Assembly: GCA_037176705.1 (NCBI GenBank)
Contig: CM073887.1
Span: forward strand, 29,453,501-29,517,500
Direction: 5' to 3'
Length of the DNA: 64,000 bases
From: Molossus alvarezi
Taxonomy: Eukaryota > Chordata > Mammalia > Chiroptera > Molossidae
The notes under the pieces were generated by a model. It was not told the DNA's origin and ran no database searches. It saw only the letters and a list, made by a program, of their open reading frames with translations. The translations under genes were made by a program, and so were the position numbers. Shown here piece after piece: positions 1 to 12,296 of this stretch; position 1 is the stretch's first letter, and every line of letters begins with the position of its first letter.

Positions 1-291
1 GAAAGACTAATATCACATGATTTCACTTATTTGTGGAATATAATAAACATAACAGTCTGAGGACTTGGGTGGACCCAGAGATGTGGAAGTAGGGTACAGA
101 CTGACAATCCTCTGAAGAGGGAGTGGTGGGGGGAGGGAAGAGATAAACCACTGAACTTATATGCATGTACGCATAACCAATGGGCATGGACAACAAAGCT
201 GGGCATGGGGTGGGGGATAGAGAGGGGGGTGTCTGGGGAAAAAAAAGGTGAAACATCTGTAACAAAACTAAATTAACAACAACAACAAAAA
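1..291 (+). mobile_element. L1 3' end (young subfamily)
   Basis: The stretch matches the 3' ends of the L1 copies finishing near 12281 and 33290 almost base for base: the last ORF2 codons, the 'gatgtggaagt' block, a G-rich polypurine tract at about 118-240, then 'aacatctgtaacaaaa' and an A-rich tail with CAA repeats. The window edge cuts the element, so its 5' extent is unknown. The final ORF2 codons are already out of frame relative to the copy near 33000, so this is a dead copy. Confidence 0.92.
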
Positions 292-1594
292 GGTTAATCT
301 CACCCAGAAACAGTCCAACAGACAAACCCAGAATACTGGATGAACATTGGGCACCCTGTGGTACAGTCATTTACCATCACATATACCATCTGTTGATAAC
401 AGTTCACCCCTTCTAGCAACAAGCCCCAGATGCAATCAGCAAAACATCATGCAGGTATGCAAAGGTTAGCTTTGATCAAGAATTCTTCATCAGTATATTC
501 CACCCCAAGTTTAAGAAAACAACTGGCCCGAGGATGAGCAGATAGGCATGTGAGATAATAAAAGCTGTTGCAGAAATTTAAGCAGAGAGACCAAGAAAAG
601 GAGTATAAAAATACTAATAGAGACATAGCTGGATAATTAAGAAAGAAAAAGATTGATAATGTAATCAAGGTAACATTGGGGAAGAGAAATGGAAATGTAT
701 TTCTTTGTTTTTTAATCCATTTTTATTAGATCTATATGAGCAAAGATGGATTAAGAAAGTTTACACAAATCTCCTGAGAGAAAGAACACGGGATGTAAAA
801 ACAAAAACAAAAACACTTTCAAGGAAATTCGATAGAATGCAATGCAAACGACAACATTTTGGTTATGGATGAACTTGATTTGAGGGCTTTTTGCAATATC
901 TATAAGAAGAAAATCATATGCCTTTATTATTACAAAACATGAAATTTGAAAATGTTGCTTAGAGTGGGAAAGAAAAGCTCAGTTTCCAACTAACATTTGT
1001 AAGTAAAAATATATATGCAGATCCTTAAATAATGTTGTTTCCTCCACCATTGTTCTGTGGAAACACTGATGACCAAAAAAACGATTCCTATTTGGGCCAC
1101 TGTCTGTGTGGAGTTTGCACAGTCCCCCATGTCTGCATGGCTGTTCCCCAGGTACTCCACATCCCAGAGATGCGCACGCTAAGTGACTTGGCATGTCAAA
1201 ATTGTCCCAGTCTGAGTGAGAGTGGGTGTCTGTGTGGGTGTACCCTGAGATGGAAGGGGGTCCTTTCCAGGGTGGGGTCCTGCCTTTCGGCCTGAGCTGC
1301 TGGGATGGGCTCTGGATTCTGCAATGCAGAACCAGAATGTGTGTTGAAAAAGAATCATCTAACTTGTTTTATTCTCTTTCTGAAATGTATCTATTGCTCA
1401 CATTTCTTTCAATGTTTAATGTTAGAGGTGTTTTGCGTCTTTATTTAAAGTTTGGTGATATTTTTGTAACCAGAAATATGCTGTAGGAACTTAACTCTTG
1501 TTTATATTGGTTAGTCTCTGGTAAAATTGGTTTAGTTAGATGTCATTTCATGTAAAGTCATAGTTTCTAAAAACCTATCAATGGCATTAAATGA
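292..1594. other. Unassigned AT-rich sequence
   Basis: I recognise no gene, RNA or repeat family here. Open frames are short and have no codon structure. A slightly GC-richer patch at about 1030-1330 gives chance ORFs of 60-90 codons without recognisable motifs. Confidence 0.5.
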
Positions 1595-1839
1595 GGACTT
1601 ACAGTATTTATTTATTTATTTATTTTTTCTATATTGATTTTAGAGAGAGGGGAAAGGAGAAGGAGAGAGAGATAAAAACATCGATGAGAGAGAGCATCGA
1701 TTGGCTGCCTCCTGCATGCCTCCCCCCGGGGATTTGGCCCACAACCTGTGTATGTGCCCTGACCAAACCAGTGACCTCTTGGTGCATGGGTCAATGCTCA
1801 ACCACTGAGCCACACCGGCCGGGTGGACCTACAGTATTT
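1595..1839 (-). mobile_element. Ves SINE, short form, with TSD
   Basis: Read on the minus strand the element starts with the tRNA-like head (GGCCGGTGTGGCTCAGTGG, containing the pol III A box), then a B-box-like region, the 'cctgcatgcc' body and a CT-rich 3' part ending in an A-rich tail (T-rich on the plus strand, about 1610-1628). A 15-bp duplication with one mismatch flanks it: 'ggacttacagtattt' at 1595-1609 and 'ggacctacagtattt' at 1825-1839. That is the signature of L1-driven retroposition. Confidence 0.93.
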
Positions 1840-3111
1840 TTAACATTCTTAAATTAAACTATATTTTGCCTTACCCTTTAATTGCAAAAGGATATCTGAG
1901 GAAGAAAACGAAAATATTCTTCAATATGTAATTATAATAATTCATAATCAATTCTAAATTATTTTCTTATTTAGAAAATTAATGAAAATGAATATAAAGA
2001 CAGAAATGCCAGATATGTGAATGTAAAATGTTCTAAGAAGAAACATATAAGGAAAAAAATATAAAGTGTTTGTAAGCATTTACGGAGGCAAAAGAAACAG
2101 ATACTGTGTTTGACAGGAACCACAATGAGAAGATTTAAATTTCTTTGAGGAAATTCTAATAGAAATTTAAATAAGCAATAAAACATCATGAGTATTTTGA
2201 ATCTCTGTGCTATATATAAATTGGGAAAATGTTTTGACTTCATGCATATAATTCAGACAGAGTTTAGAAAACACTTCTTGATCACGTAAGCATTAAAAAA
2301 AACCAAACAAACAGAAAACAAACTCTCAAAATAGTGAGTCATTTTTTTGTTTAATATTTTAAAATATATTATTGAGAGGGATGTATTCAGCTTACTCACC
2401 ATTTTAGTCTTTAAAGTCATTAAAAAACAAAATTATAATTTTAAACTGTAGGTAACTATTATAATAAACTGAGGAATCACCGAAAATGGATGACATGGTT
2501 AAACATAATTTCACTATGTTAATAAGGCTATAGCATATTAGTTCCCAGACCCTATGTGCTTATGCATGAGTCATAGCCCAGTAAGTCCTACTTTATGGAT
2601 ATGTGACCTATGCAATCGTGGGAGACCCCAGATGCAGCAGGGCTACTGTTCGTGTTTAAACCCTGCTGTCACTATCTTAAAGTTCCTACTTTTTGAACAA
2701 GGTGCCTTACATTTTTATGTTGCACCAAACCCTGCTGATTGTGTAGCTGGTCCTATCTTCAGGCTGCAAAGCCTCATTTATTTGGGGAGTCCTAGGGTGG
2801 CATTGCCTCCCGTGAGCCGGCTCTGTTGCTTTGGCCTTCCCGTAAAAGCACAAATGGCAGTAGGAAGGAGGTTGTCCCTTGCTGCTCCTGACATAAGCTC
2901 CCAAAACTCTGGGTGCTTGAGGCGTCTTGTCTGCTCACCTGGAATAGAGAGAATGCGTCTTTGCACGCGTCACCTGTCTTCCAACACAGAGCCTCCGAAA
3001 ATTGCCCTTGAAAGTAGTGCCTTTAGATTCATCCAGTCCTTTTTTGTCTCCTGGGCAGTGAAAGGCTGTGATCACATTTCTTCCATTGTTACTTTAGCGA
3101 CTGCTCTTTGC
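1840..3111. other. Unassigned; contains a GC-richer island
   Basis: 1840-2530 is AT-rich with nothing recognisable. About 2540-3060 is GC-richer and less simple than its surroundings, and a 222-codon frame (2554-3222) runs through it. That frame continues into the antisense Ves SINE and its poly-T, so it is not a credible gene. The island may be a decayed LTR or DNA element, or non-coding conserved sequence; I cannot assign a family. Confidence 0.4.
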
Positions 3112-3438
3112 CTCTCATTATGTTTTTCTTTTTTTTTTTTTACTTCTGTTTTTTTTGTTTTGTTTTGTTTTGTTTTTTTTATCCTCACCCGAGGACATTT
3201 TTCCATTTTTTTGCACAGATAGAGTGGGAGGGAGAGAGAGGAAGAGAGAGAGAGAGGGAAACATCGACGTGAAAGGGACACATCGAGTGGCTGCCACCCG
3301 CACGACCAACCAGGGCCGGGGACAAACTGCAACCGAGGTACGTGCCCTTAGCGGGAACCGAACCCGGGTCTCTCTGGACCGCAGGCGGATGCTCTAACCG
3401 CTGAGCCAAACCGGCCAGGGCTCTCATTATGTTTTTCT
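3112..3438 (-). mobile_element. Ves SINE, long form, with perfect 18-bp TSD
   Basis: The plus strand shows the reverse complement of a complete long Ves: T-rich tail, 'atcctcacccgaggacattt', CT/GA-rich segment, 'caaccgaggtacgtgccctt', and the tRNA-like head ending 'gagccaaaccggccaggg'. Perfect direct repeats 'ctctcattatgtttttct' lie at 3112-3129 and 3421-3438. Perfect TSDs and preserved promoter boxes suggest a fairly recent insertion. It sits directly against the 3' end of the antisense L1 that follows. Confidence 0.96.
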
Positions 3439-4610
3439 AACTTTATTTTTATTGTTGACACTATTATGGATGTCCCCATTTTCTCCATCCCTTTTCCCAC
3501 CTCCGCCCAGCCACTGCCCCGCCCCCCTTCCCTCTGGCCATCACCACATTGTTGCTTCTGTCTATGGGTTATGCATATATGTTCTTTGGCTAATCCCTTC
3601 ACCTTCCTTCATCCACCACCCCCCCACCTGCCCCCTCCCCTCTGTCAGCTTTCAGCCTATTCCATATGTTTATGACTCTGTTTCTATTTTGTTCATCAAT
3701 TTGTTTTGTTCATTAGATTCAATATATAAGTGAGATCATATGATATTTGTCTTTCTCTGGCTGGTTTATTTCATTCAGCATAATAATCTCTAGGTTCAAA
3801 AGTGCTGTCATAGAAGGTAAGAGTTCTTTCTTTTTTGTGGCCAAGTAGTATTCCATTGTGTAAATGTACAACAGCTTTTATATTCACTTACCTATTCATG
3901 GGCACTTTGGCTGTTTCCAGATCTTAGCTTCTGTAAATAGTGTTACTATGAACACAGGGTGCACATATGCTTTCTGATTGGTGTTGCAGGTTTTTAGGAT
4001 AAATTCTCAGAAGTAAGATCACTAGGTCATAAGGCATTTCCATTCTTAATTTTTTTAGGAAACTCCATATTATTTTTCATACTGGCTGCACCTGTCTACA
4101 ATCCCACTAGCAGGGCACTAGGGTTCCCTTTTCTCCACATCCTTGCCAGCACTTGTTTATTGATTTATTGATGATAGCCATTCTGGAAGATTCCAACTAA
4201 TATCTCATTGTGGTTTTGATATGCATTTCTCTGATGATTAGTGACTTTGAACAATTTTTCATATGTCTATTTGCCATGTGTAGGTCCTCTTTGGAGAAAT
4301 GTCTATTCAGGTCTTTTGCCTGTTTTTTAATTGGATTGTTTGACTTCTTGGTGTTGAGTTGGATACATTTTCTTATATATTTTAAAAATTAACCCCTTAT
4401 CGGATGTATCATTGGCAAATGATACATGTTCTCCCATACAGTGGTTTCCCTTTTCATTCTGTTGAAGGTTTCTTTTGCTGAGCAGAAGCTCATTATTTCT
4501 TATGTTCCTTGTCCTTACCCGTTTGTATCCTCTTCTTGTGTTTCTTTAATTTTTTTCTCCCTTTTTTATCTTAGCATCTTCTTGCCTTTTATCTTGAATC
4601 AGATCCCTCA
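3439..4610 (-). mobile_element. L1 3' fragment, antisense, 5'-truncated
   Basis: The plus strand begins with a T-rich L1 tail and 3'UTR complement ('tttttattgttgacactatt', C-rich block, 'gggttatgcatatatg') and continues into the complement of the ORF2 C-terminus, for example 'gtagtattccattgtgtaaa', 'ccttatcggatgtatc' and 'cagaagctcatta'. Matching L1 sense sequence occurs at about 11260-12200. The right limit is where recognisable ORF2 similarity fades. The reading frame is broken. It belongs to an older subfamily than the 6.5-12.3 kb copy. Confidence 0.85.
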
Positions 4611-6477
4611 TTTCACTTGCAGCCAATGAACAAATAAGCAAGCTAAATAATTTGCAATCACCAAAGCATATAGAAAAGCCACACTCATGTGAAATAGATG
4701 TTTAGAAGTGGAGGAACATTGTTCATCTTCAATCTTCCAATATACTCAAGGCCCAATTTAATCACAGAAAATTACTTTGTTTTAGAAGCATACATTGAAT
4801 TTTAAGCAATTCCCTAGATAAATATAAACCAATAGTTAACTTATGAGTATTTAAAATGGGAGAATGTCAACTCTCAATAGTACTTATGCCAGAAGCAATA
4901 TTTGTTTTTTTGTACCGAACAAGTTCACTCGAGTAGATTCATGTCCCATCTCTTTATCCAGAAGTCAGATTATCTGTGTATGTTTCTGATCTCTTGAACC
5001 TGACTTTTGTTGCATCCCAGATTTCCCCAGAGTCCACTTAAATTTTGAGCATGTTTGTGCCTGTCTTCCTCATGTTTATAGACATGCCCCTTTCTCCTTG
5101 GTTTGAGTTACAGATTATACTATTTATAGACTATTATTGGCATTCCCATTCCATTGTGACTCTTTGCTTTTCTTGACCTTTATTTGTGCACTGACTTGAC
5201 AGACTAATATGAAATTATAATAATCTGAAACAGAATGTGGTTTCCATATTGTCCTTGCAAATACTGATATTTAACAGACCTGATAAATAAACAATAACTG
5301 AAATTATTTTAATTTTATTTTTCTTCTCAGTTTCCAATATAAGGCTCTAATTAGAGCTTTGAATCTAACAAGATTTTTCTATTGCTTTTAGATTTTTTTA
5401 CTCTGAAATGAGTTTAAAATTTAAATGCTTTAACACAACTATTGCACTAATATATACGGATATGTGACTTCTACTATGTATGATGTTCTAAGGCTAATAT
5501 TTCAGTAGTGATAACTGAAAGTTTTTCACTATTATTAAGTATAAGAAATTAACACATGACTCATAGGGTTTTCTCTTTTCCTTATTCACCTCTATTGTAA
5601 CACAAGTATTAGCCAATCAACCTGTTGGGATTTAAATACCAATTAGTTTTAGATTGTTTCAGACTTCTAGAAGTTTTGAGTTAATTTAAAATTATGGATG
5701 TAGCCTTCCAACTATTTAATAAGTTTAAATATTATAAAATTTTTACTTTATTAAAAAAATTTCTCTATTACTTTGAAATATTATTTCTTTAATTAGAAAT
5801 TTAATCACACCTGTTCAAAGAGCAAAGAATTAGTGAACTTACTAATACAATTATACTATTGTTTTGGATGTAATCATGAATTATATTACTTTTCCCCCCT
5901 CTTATTTAGTTATTCTTCCTTGTATTACTTTAAAAATCTAACTCCATTTAAATTGTATGTCAGTATAAAAATATTCTAATTGAATAGATAACAAGGTGAT
6001 ATAATAAAGTTGGTCAGATTTATTCTCAGCTTTGGAAAACTGGCATATAGGTCTGATATATTCCCTGTCATTTGATATCTTTGCTTTGTTTCAAGGCCAA
6101 TAACTTCCATATTTCCAATTTAGCATTGTTCCTAACTCTTGGAAATGAACTTGCCTCCTCATCATTTATCCAAAGAATAGATCATATGTGTTCTTCACCT
6201 ATCACTCTCCTCATCCTCATGTATCTAATGTATTACCCCACACTAATCCTCACAATCATTGCATAAATGTACCTTACTTACCTATAACTATGAATGGAAT
6301 CAATTAAGAATGCACACATGTGCAACTTGTTAAATACTAAAATTTTCTCATAATATGTCACACTCTTTCAGAATGTGCTTGTGGCCAATACCACAGAATT
6401 GTATCTTTCAAATATAAAAATGCATTCACTGTAAAGTGAAATAAAGCTCACTTTTAAAGAGTAGTTGTAGCAATGTT
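4611..6477. other. Unassigned AT-rich intergenic or intronic sequence
   Basis: No coding frame above about 65 codons and no family I recognise. Composition is uniformly AT-rich with scattered A/T runs. Very old repeat remnants cannot be excluded by eye. Confidence 0.5.
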
Positions 6478-6492
6478 TAATAAACTCATGGG

Positions 6493-7340
6493 GCACAAGA
6501 CAGGCATAGAAGATGTAAAAATGGAAGCTACACAGACGATCTCCCAGGACCAAATAGGAATTACAACTAAAATAAAGACAAATCCTCAGAAAAAAGCATC
6601 AGAAAAGCAGCAGGACAGGACCATATAACCAGGGACACTGGTAGGATCTGCGAAGGTATGAGAGGGTGGCAGATTGGAAGCCCACAGACAGCAGCAACAG
6701 TCTTAGCTGTGAACAGCACCCTTGGGAAATAAAGACCAAGCCCACTCCACAGCGCAGAGAGCCAGGACAGAGCACTAAAATAGCCACAGCCACTCACATG
6801 GGGTCTCCAGCTGAGGGAGGGCATACTGGGCTGGAACTCTTGGGGACACCTGGGATTTGGAGGGCACTCAAAGTTTGTGCTCAGTTGCAGCCACAAAGGA
6901 CAGTGGCCATTGTGCTCCTTCCCTGTGCTGTGGGGAAAAGCACCATTCTCCCCCACCCCTAAGATTTAGCCTTTCCCAGGTGAGGCAAAGAAATGCAAAT
7001 TGAGGCTTATTAACAACCAGCATCTATCCCACTCTCTGGAAATTCCCTTATGCAGAACACAAGGGCTACATTCCAAGGCACTGAGTAACCGAGACTACTA
7101 GCCTCCAGGAAAAAGAGAGAGCATAACTGAACCTTTCCTGGGCTTGCAAATCTACCCAGGAATGCAGGAAAGTAAGACTTGACAGTGGTGTTTAACATGG
7201 GCCCATCCAGGCTCATCCAAACCCAGTAGAGGGAGCCCCAAACAGCAGAACAACAACACCCACAGGGAAAATTTGGAAGGCTCCAAAACCCACTGAGATA
7301 GCCAAAAGGGTGCAACAATGAAACAAATCCCAAATGAAAG
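6493..7340 (+). promoter_or_regulatory. Putative L1 5'UTR / promoter region
   Basis: This is the part of the TSD-bounded L1 upstream of recognisable ORF1. It is GC-richer than the flanks and shows no coding similarity. By family precedent it would carry the internal pol II promoter. The insertion may be slightly 5'-truncated, since nothing in the sequence proves that 6493 is the true first base of the family. Confidence 0.55.
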
Positions 7341-8110
7341 AACAAGAGAACTCTATCTAAGATGAGATCAATGAAATGCAGTTAAACAAATTATCAGAGG
7401 TAGAGTACAGAGCCATGATCTTGAGGAAGCTCAACAGCATGAGTAAGGATATCAGGACTATGAGTATAGAACACTGAAAACCAACCAAGTGGAAATGAAG
7501 AATGACATAGCAGAAATAAAGAACACATTGGAAGGACTAATCAGCAGACTAGAGGAAGCTGAGGACTAGATCAGTGAATTAGCAGACAGGTAGGAAAAAT
7601 CAACCAATCAGAAAACCAAAAGGAAAAAACAATGAAAAAACAGGAATATAGCTTAAGTGAACTGTAGGAAAACCGGAAAGGTAATAACATTCGCATCACA
7701 GGAGTCCCAAAAGAGGAAGAAAATGGGCAATGGTTAGAAAATATATTTGAAGAAATGGTGACAGAAAACTTTCCTAACATGGTGAAGGAAGAAGGAATTC
7801 AAGTTCAAGAAGCACAGAGAGTCCCAAGTAAGAACCCAAACAGGCCCACACCAAGACACATAGTAATTAAAATGCCAAAAATTAAAGACAAAGAGAGAAT
7901 CCTAAAGGCAGCAAGAGATAAGCAACAGTGTACCTGCAAAGGAAACCCCATAAGGCTCTCAGCTGTCTTCTCAACAGAAACACTACAGGCCAGAAGGGAG
8001 TGACATGAAGTAATCAAGGTCATGAAAAACAAGGATCTGAATCCAAGACTACTCTATCCAGCAAGACTATTATTAAAAATAGAAGGTCACATAAAGAGCC
8101 ATCCAGACAA
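7341..8110 (+). pseudogene. L1 ORF1 remnant (RNA-binding chaperone)
   Basis: ORF1p is the trimeric RNA-binding protein of the L1 ribonucleoprotein. A coiled-coil-like stretch translates near 7530-7570 (LEGLISRLEEAED), followed by RNA-binding-domain signatures at 7755-8003 (KMPKIKDKERILKAAR, GNPIRLSA, STETLQARRE) and the C-terminal block at 8022-8110 (KDLNPRLLYPARLL). The pieces lie in different frames with stops between them, including right after the coiled coil, so it is a pseudogene. The exact start codon cannot be fixed. Confidence 0.85.
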
Positions 8111-8226
8111 AAAAAAAAAAAAAGGCCAATGGAATATATTAACGCCAAAGCAGCACTGCTATGCTAAAAGGACTGCCGTAATTAGTAGAAGGAATAGGAA
8201 GAAAAATAGAACCACTCTAAACAAAA

Positions 8227-11200
8227 ATGGCAATAAATAAATACATATCAATTATCACCTTAAATGTGAATAGTTTGAATGCTCCAATAAAAAGATGCCC
8301 AGTAGCTGATTGGATAAGAAAGCATGACTCACCTATATGTTGTTTACAAGAGACCCACCTCACAACAAAAGACTCACATAGGTTGAAAGTGAAGGGATGA
8401 CAAAATATCTTTCAAGCAAATGAAAAGGGAAAAAAAGCTGGGCTAGCAATACTCATATCTGATAAAGTAGATATCAAAATGAAGGCCATAACTAGAGACA
8501 AAGAAGGCCACTGCATAATATTGAAAGAATCTATCCAACAGGAAGATAGAACCTTGGATGCTCCCAATATAGGAGCACCAGAATATATTAAAAATTTTCT
8601 GGAGGATTTCAAAGGAGAAGTCGATAGCAATACAATCATACCAGGGGACTTCAACACCCCAATGACATCACTGGATAGATTCTCTAGACAAAAAAATTAG
8701 CAAGGAAACAGGGACTCTAAATGAAGCACTAGATCAAATGGATTTAATAGATATCTAAAGAGAATTACACCCCAAAACCACAGAATTCACATTCTTCTCA
8801 AGTGCACATGGGACATTCTCAAATGATAGACCACATGTTCAGGCACAAACTTGGTCTCTAAAAGTTCAAGAAAATTGAAATCATATCAAGCATCTTCTCA
8901 GATCACAATGGCATAAAACTAGAAATCAATTGCAACAAGAACATGCAAAGATATTGGAACACATGGAGGCTAAACAGCATGTTATTAAACAATGAATGGG
9001 TTACTGAGGAGATCAAGGAAGAAATTAAAAATTTCCTGGAAACCAATGAAAATGAACACACAACAACACAAAATCTATGGGATGCAGCGAAAGCAGTTCT
9101 GAGAGGGAAGTTTATAGCACTACAGGCCTACCTCAAGAAACAAAAAAAATTTCTAATAAACTATCTAATCTCACAACTTAAAAAACTAGAAAGCAAACAA
9201 AAAGAAAACCCCAGAGCAAGTAGAAGGAAGGGAATATAAAGATCAGAGCAGAAATATATGACATGGAGACCAAAAAAACAATTCAAAGGATCAATGAAAC
9301 AAAGAGCTGGTTCTTTGTAAAGATAAACAAGATTGATGGACCCTTAGCGAGACTTACCAAGAAACAAAGACAAAGAACCCAAATGCACAAACTCAGAAAT
9401 GAAAGAGGAGAAATAATAACTGACACCACAGAAATAAAAAGGATTGTTAACAAATATTATGAACAATTATATAGCAACAAATTCGACAATCTAAGCAAAA
9501 TGAACAAATTTCTAGAAACACATAGTCTCCCAAAACAGAAATGGGAATAGATAAAAAACTTGAACAGACCAATAACAACAAAATAAATTGAAGATGTATT
9601 CAAGACTTACAGCAAACAAAAGCCGAGGCCCAGACGGCTTTATGGGGGAATTTCAAAAAACAATCAAAGAAGAACTAATACCCATTCTCCTGAAACTATT
9701 TCAAAAATTTCAAGAAGAAAGACGACTTCCAATCTTGTTTTATGAGGCCAGCATAATTATAATTCCAAAACTAAAAAAAGACACTACAAAGAAAGAAAAC
9801 TACAGACCAATATTCCTGATGAACATAGATGCCAAAATCCTGAACAAAATACTACCAAATCAAATCCAGCAATACATCAAAAAAATTATTCACCATGACC
9901 AAGTGGGATTCATCCCAGGGATGCAAGGCGGGTACAATATTCAAGAATCAATAAATGTGATACACCACATAAAGAAAATGAAAGATAAAAATCATATGAT
10001 CATACCAATAAACACTGAAAAAGCATTTGACAAAATCCAGCACCCATTTCTGATAAAAACGCTCAGCAATGTGGGAATAGAGGGATCACATCTCAACATA
10101 ATAAAGGCCATATATAAAAGACCTACAGCCAACATCATACTCAATGGGCAAAAATTAAAAACATTTCTCTTAAGAACAGGAAGAAGACATGGATGCCCAC
10201 TTTCACCACTCTTATTTAACATAGTACTGAAAGTCGTAGCCACAGCAATCAGACAGGAAGAAAAAATAAAAGACATCTAAATTGGAAAGGAGGAAGTGAA
10301 ACGGTCATTATTTGCAGATGACATGATACTATGCATAGAAAACCCCAAAGACTCCATCAAAAATTTACTAGACTTAATAAATGAATTTGGCAAAGTAGCA
10401 ATATACAAGATTAACGTCAAGAAATTGATGGCATTCTTATACACCAATGATGAACTCACAGAAAGAGAAACTAGAAAACAATCCCATTTACCATTGTGGC
10501 AAAAAAAATTCAGATACCTAGGAAGAAACTTAATCAAAGATGTAAAGGATCTCTTTACAGAAAACTACATGTCATTGAAAAAAGAAATAGAGGAAAATAT
10601 AAAAACGTAGAAACACATACCTTGTTCATGGATTGGAAGAATTAACATCATTAAAATGTCCATACTACCCAAAGAAATCTATAGATTCATTGCAATCCCC
10701 TTCAAAACACCAACGATATACTTCACAGAACTAGAACAAATACAGTACTTCAAAAGTTCATATGGAACCAAAAAAGACCTCGAATAGCCACACCAATCTT
10801 GAAAAAGAAGAACAAAGTTGGAGAGATCACATTACCAGATTTCAGGATATACTACAAAGCCACTGTAATCAAAACAGCCTGGTACTGACACAAGAACAGG
10901 CAGGTAGATCAATAGAACAGAACAGAGAACCCAGAAATGGACCCAAGACAATATGCTCAATTAATATATGACAGAGGGGGCAAGAGCATACAGTGGAGTA
11001 AAAACAGCCTCTTTAATAAATGGTGTTGGGAAAATTGGTCAGATACATGCAAAAAAATAAAACTAGACAATCAACTTATACCATACACAAGAATAAACTC
11101 AAAATGAATAAAAGACTAAAATGTGACTCATGAATCCATAAAAATCCTAGAAGAAAATGTAGGCAACAACATTTCAGACATCATACACAGCAGGATTTTC

Positions 11201-12031
11201 ACTGACACATCACCTAAGGCAACAGAAATAAAGGAAAAAATGAACACATGGGACTACATCAAACTAAAAAGCTTCTGCACAGCAAAAGAAACAACCACCA
11301 AAATGGATAGGCAACCCACTGTACGGAAGAGCATAAATGCCAATGATACATCAGATAAGGGGTTAATTTCCAAAATATATAGAGTGCTCATACAAGTCAG
11401 CAAAAGGAAGACAAAAACCCAATTAAAAAATGGGCAGAGGAGCTGAATAGACACCTCTCCAAACAGGATATACAAATGGCTAAAAGACATATGAAGAAAT
11501 GTTCGACATCACTAATCATCAGAGAGATGCAAATTAGAACAACGAGGTACCACCTCACACCTGTCAAAATGGCCGCCATCAACAAATCATCAAAAACAAG
11601 TGTCGGCGAGGGTGTGGAGAAAAGGGGACTCTAGTGCACTGCTGGTGGGAATGCAGACTAGTGCAGCCACTATGGAAAACAATATGGTGTTACCTCAAAA
11701 AACTAAAAATTGAACTTCCATTTGACCCAGTGATCCTACTCCTAGTAATATACCCTAAGAAGCCTGAAACACCAATCAGAAAGAATATATGTACCCCCAT
11801 GTTTGTAGCAGCACTATTTACAATAGCTGAGATCTGGAAACAGCCCAAATGTCCATCAGTAGATGAATGGATAAAAAAGCAGTGGTACATATACACAATG
11901 GAATACTATGCAGGTGTAAGAAAGAAAGATCTCTTATCCTTTGAGATGACATGATGGGACCTGTAAAGTATTGTCCTAAGTGAAACAAGCCAAACAGAGA
12001 AAGACAAGTATCACTTATTTGTGAAATATAA
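8227..12031 (+). pseudogene. L1 ORF2 remnant (endonuclease + reverse transcriptase)
   Basis: An ATG at 8227 opens the AP-like endonuclease: TLNVNSLN, QETHL, then GDFNTP and SDHNG blocks. Breaks follow: an in-frame TGA at 8398-8400, a homopolymer frameshift near 8690-8697 leading to TAG at 8698, and a TAA near 8754. Further in-frame blocks are 8943-9239 ([14 protein letters not shown]) and 9263-9550. The RT core is 9588-10280 ([22 protein letters not shown]), then stop TAA 10278-10280, then LFADDMI in 10296-10610. The first catalytic Asp of motif A is Asn (codon 10011-10013). The C-terminus with HCWWEC is at 11634-11954, ended early by a TGA where relatives have Trp. The natural end by alignment is about 12031. 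Confidence 0.93.
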
Positions 12032-12281
12032 TGAACATAATGGTCTGAGGAATGGGGTAGTCCCCAAGACGTGGAAGTGGGGTACAGTCTGACAATTACC
12101 AGAAGAAGGAGTGGTGGGAGAGAGATAAACCACAGAACCTATATGCATGTATGCATGAACAATGGACATGGACTACAAAGCTGGGGACAGGGCGGGGAGG
12201 GCTTTGGAGGGGGGAATCAGTGGGGGGAAAAGAAACATCTGTAACAAAAATAAATAAATTTTTTTAAAAAAAATAAATAAA
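12032..12281 (+). other. L1 3'UTR with G-rich tract and tail
   Basis: This region matches the L1 3' ends at 1-291 and near 33040-33290. Several G-runs at about 12183-12230 could form a G-quadruplex, a known L1 3'UTR property. The tail is A-rich with TAAA repeats and runs straight into the right-hand TSD. Confidence 0.85.
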
Positions 12282-12296
12282 TAATAAACTCATGGG

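Larger units (their letters stand above)
6478..12296 (+). mobile_element. Near full-length L1 with 15-bp TSD
   Basis: Identical direct repeats 'taataaactcatggg' at 6478-6492 and 12282-12296 bound one LINE-1 of about 5.8 kb. In order it has a putative 5'UTR (about 6493-7340), a degraded ORF1, ORF2 with endonuclease, reverse transcriptase and C-terminal motifs, a G-rich 3'UTR (about 12032-12245) and an A/T-rich tail. The perfect TSD points to a relatively recent insertion, yet both ORFs carry several stops and frameshifts, so the copy cannot encode a working retrotransposon. Confidence 0.96.

Noticed and set aside
2554..3222. 222-codon plus-strand ORF, longest in the first 9 kb
   Set aside because: No recognisable domain; the C-terminal part is translated poly-T and complemented Ves SINE; no promoter, splice or conservation evidence.
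9588..10280. 230-codon RT-containing ORF as a host gene
   Set aside because: It is the middle of a TSD-bounded L1 and lacks a catalytic Asp; annotated as part of an L1 ORF2 pseudogene.
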